Positions 35,494-36,767 of a stretch of DNA of 36,767 nucleotides are shown here, one piece after another. Within the stretch, counting starts at the first letter, position 1; every line of letters begins with the position of its first letter. The DNA is from Candidatus Sifarchaeum subterraneum (GTDB taxonomy: Archaea; Asgardarchaeota; Sifarchaeia; Sifarchaeales; Sifarchaeaceae): contig JAECRX010000053.1 in the NCBI GenBank assembly GCA_016292335.1, positions 1 through 36,767 on the forward strand, given 5' to 3'. The notes beneath the pieces were generated by a model that searched no databases, was not told where the DNA came from, and saw only the letters and a program-made list of their open reading frames with translations. Position numbers and translations under genes: made by a program.

Positions 35494-36432
35494 CTATTGA
35501 AGGTATAAGTTTTCATATTTTCTTTCTTGTAAAACAACGGTTGTGTATGTATCTATAATACCCTTTATTTCATATAACTTTAGTATGAACTTGTTATACT
35601 CGTATATACTACTTGTTCTTACGATAGCCAACATTCCATATTCTTCACCAGTTCTGTAAAGTCCGAAAATTTCCTTTTTCTCCAATAACTTTTCAATGTT
35701 ATCTAAAAGTTCAGATTTTATTCGAGTATAAAATTTTGCTGGTAATCCTAGTTTCTTGTAATCAATAAGAATAGTGAATTTTTTAATTATCCCTGATTGT
35801 TCTAAATTTTTGATTCGTTTGTAGACGGTGGGTTGTGACAACCCTATTCTTTCTCCAATCATTGAGTAGGTAATTGGAGAAATGTTATTTTTGTCCTTCC
35901 ATTGATTTTGGAGAATTGTTAATATCTTCAAATCCTTTTTATCAAGATTAATTTTTGAGTAATTCTCTTTTGTTCGTATATTTGTGCCAAATTCCTTGTA
36001 AGTTAGGATAACATTGACTACTCGAAATTTTTTAGATGAAGTTTTTGCGACTAACCTGTCTATCTTTTCAAGAGTGTTGTTGAAGTGCTCATTATTGGTG
36101 AAACGAAATCTCCCAATGAGTGAATATTCTCCAGTAATTCCGTCTAGTATTTCACAGTTTTCAAAGGCCTCTAAGGATCTTGCTAGCCATGGTTCATGGG
36201 GATTAGTTTTAAACTCAAAAAACACAGGTTGCGAATATTGAATTCTTTCTGTATCAATAATAATTGTATAACTTTTGATTATCCCTTCTTTGAAAAGTTT
36301 TCTAATTATTTTTTTCACGGCGAATCTATTAAATTCCTTGATTTTTCTCGCGATACTTGTTTGTGGAGTTCTGTAATCCTTTGAAAGAATTTCTAAAATT
36401 TTTCTCTCTTGGTGGTTAATCAAAAAATTCAC
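35494..36432 (-). CDS. Tandem Lrp/AsnC-type regulator
   Basis: 312-aa protein made of two Lrp/AsnC units: helix-turn-helix 1 near 8-50 ('RTPQTSIARKIKEFNRF') with an effector-type domain to ~150, then helix-turn-helix 2 near 168-225 ('YSMIGERIGLSQPTVYKRI') with a second effector-type domain. Usual Lrp proteins have one unit of ~150 residues, so this is an internal duplication or fusion. GTG start; minus-strand TATA box AATATAAAAA at 36466-36475 gives a short leader. It is transcribed away from SAH hydrolase, whose promoter it may control. The two halves are clearly diverged from each other. Confidence 0.87.
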   Translation of the reverse strand: MNFLINHQERKILEILSKDYRTPQTSIARKIKEFNRFAVKKIIRKLFKEGIIKSYTIIIDTERIQYSQPVFFEFKTNPHEPWLARSLEAFENCEILDGITGEYSLIGRFRFTNNEHFNNTLEKIDRLVAKTSSKKFRVVNVILTYKEFGTNIRTKENYSKINLDKKDLKILTILQNQWKDKNNISPITYSMIGERIGLSQPTVYKRIKNLEQSGIIKKFTILIDYKKLGLPAKFYTRIKSELLDNIEKLLEKKEIFGLYRTGEEYGMLAIVRTSSIYEYNKFILKLYEIKGIIDTYTTVVLQERKYENLYLQ

Positions 36433-36465
36433 TTCAAATTGATGTAGTGATAAAATGATAAATGA

Positions 36466-36475
36466 TTTTTATATT
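36466..36475 (-). promoter_or_regulatory. TATA box of the Lrp-type gene
   Basis: AATATAAAAA on the minus strand, centred ~38 bases before the GTG start, so the leader would be about a dozen bases. Confidence 0.55.
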
Positions 36476-36504
36476 AATTGTTCAATTTATTCTTAAAACA
36501 AATA

Positions 36505-36513
36505 TTATATAAA
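36505..36513 (+). promoter_or_regulatory. TATA box of the SAH hydrolase gene
   Basis: TTATATAAA on the plus strand, ~70 bases before the ATG, back to back with the Lrp promoter. The predicted leader of ~45 bases contains the GGAGGG ribosome site at 36564-36569. Confidence 0.6.
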
Positions 36514-36579
36514 TATTTTGAGATAAACATCTTTTGATTTCGAACTTATTTGAATGACTTTATGGAGGGATGTAAAGTA

Positions 36580-36767
36580 ATGATAGATACGCAAAAGGGT
36601 GAAACCTTTGAAGTAAGAGATACGTCTCTTGCATCTCAAGGACATGATACTATTGAATGGACAGAAAGTCGGATGCCAGTTCTCATGAGGATACGTGAGC
36701 GGTTCGAAAAAGAAAAGCCTCTCAGTGGTGCAAAAGTGGGAGCGTGTCTTCACGTAACCAAGGAGAC
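36580..36767 (+). CDS. ahcY: S-adenosylhomocysteine hydrolase, 5' part only
   Basis: First 62 codons of SAH hydrolase; the gene runs off the window end. The N-terminus 'VRDTSLASQGHDTIEWTES' followed by 'MPVLMRIRERFEKEKPL' and 'GAKVGACLHVTKET' is diagnostic. The enzyme splits S-adenosylhomocysteine to adenosine and homocysteine with bound NAD, removing the inhibitory product of methyltransferases. ATG start with GGAGGG ~10 bases upstream. Neighbouring Lrp regulator and the MTA/MTI phosphorylase suggest a small SAM-salvage locus. Confidence 0.95.
   Translation, partial: MIDTQKGETFEVRDTSLASQGHDTIEWTESRMPVLMRIRERFEKEKPLSGAKVGACLHVTKE

Overview
This is an AT-rich archaeal window that looks like an Asgard-type (Promethearchaeota) genome. 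The archaeal signature is firm. It has an archaeal-type 23S rRNA, an intron-bearing tRNA, Orc1/Cdc6, topoisomerase VI, RPA, ABCE1/Rli1, RIO1, NMD3, aIF1A, aIF2-beta, TATA-box promoters, and a tetrahydromethanopterin (H4MPT) one-carbon pathway. The Asgard assignment is inference. It rests on a Roadblock/LC7 protein, a protein resembling eukaryotic TRAP-beta, a large protein with SNAP-like helical repeats, and the low GC content. I cannot assign a lineage within the group.

Layout. Positions 1-2611 are the 3' part of a 23S rRNA gene with no 5S gene after it. Positions 3.1-6.1 kb hold metabolic genes: an inositol-monophosphatase-family phosphatase, an APS-kinase-like P-loop kinase, a LURP-one-related protein and a methyltransferase. 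Positions 6.1-12 kb are an accessory stretch with a Roadblock protein and four unrecognised proteins, the largest combining a helical-repeat region with a C-terminal zinc ribbon. Positions 12-16.6 kb hold a divergent C1 cluster: mch and fwdC on the minus strand, mtd and ftr on the plus strand. Both leaders of its shared intergenic region carry the same 15-nt sequence. Positions 16.7-19.7 kb hold a VIT/CCC1-like transporter, a dead IS200/IS605-type tnpB remnant and an unknown 310-aa gene. Positions 19.7-21.3 kb hold orc1/cdc6 overlapped by a winged-helix gene, a plausible replication-origin neighbourhood. Positions 21.4-24.3 kb hold ABCE1, a 51-aa small gene and the TRAP-beta-like membrane protein, all on the minus strand. 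A tRNA-Asn(GUU) gene apparently interrupted by three introns follows. Positions 25.1-29.7 kb hold rio1, a KH protein, top6B and top6A. Positions 29.8-32.7 kb are a minus-strand information-processing operon: RPA, aIF2-beta, DUF424, NMD3, aIF1A. The window ends with a methylthio-nucleoside phosphorylase, a GTPBP1-like GTPase, a tandem Lrp/AsnC regulator and the start of S-adenosylhomocysteine hydrolase.

How the genes work together. Mch, FwdC, Mtd and Ftr cover the formyl-methanofuran to methylene-H4MPT steps of the archaeal methyl branch. SAH hydrolase and the MTA/MTI phosphorylase recycle the by-products of SAM-dependent reactions. Rio1, the KH (Pno1/Dim2-like) protein, NMD3 and ABCE1 act in ribosome maturation or recycling, and aIF1A and aIF2-beta act in initiation. 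Non-ATG starts are common: TTG or GTG appears for about nine genes, often with a clear Shine-Dalgarno (SD) sequence that decides the start.

Most worth a second look: the three-intron tRNA-Asn, the shared leader motif of the divergent C1 operons, the TRAP-beta-like protein, the SNAP-like/zinc-ribbon protein, and a 79-nt dispersed element that ends in a TATA box upstream of two unrelated genes.
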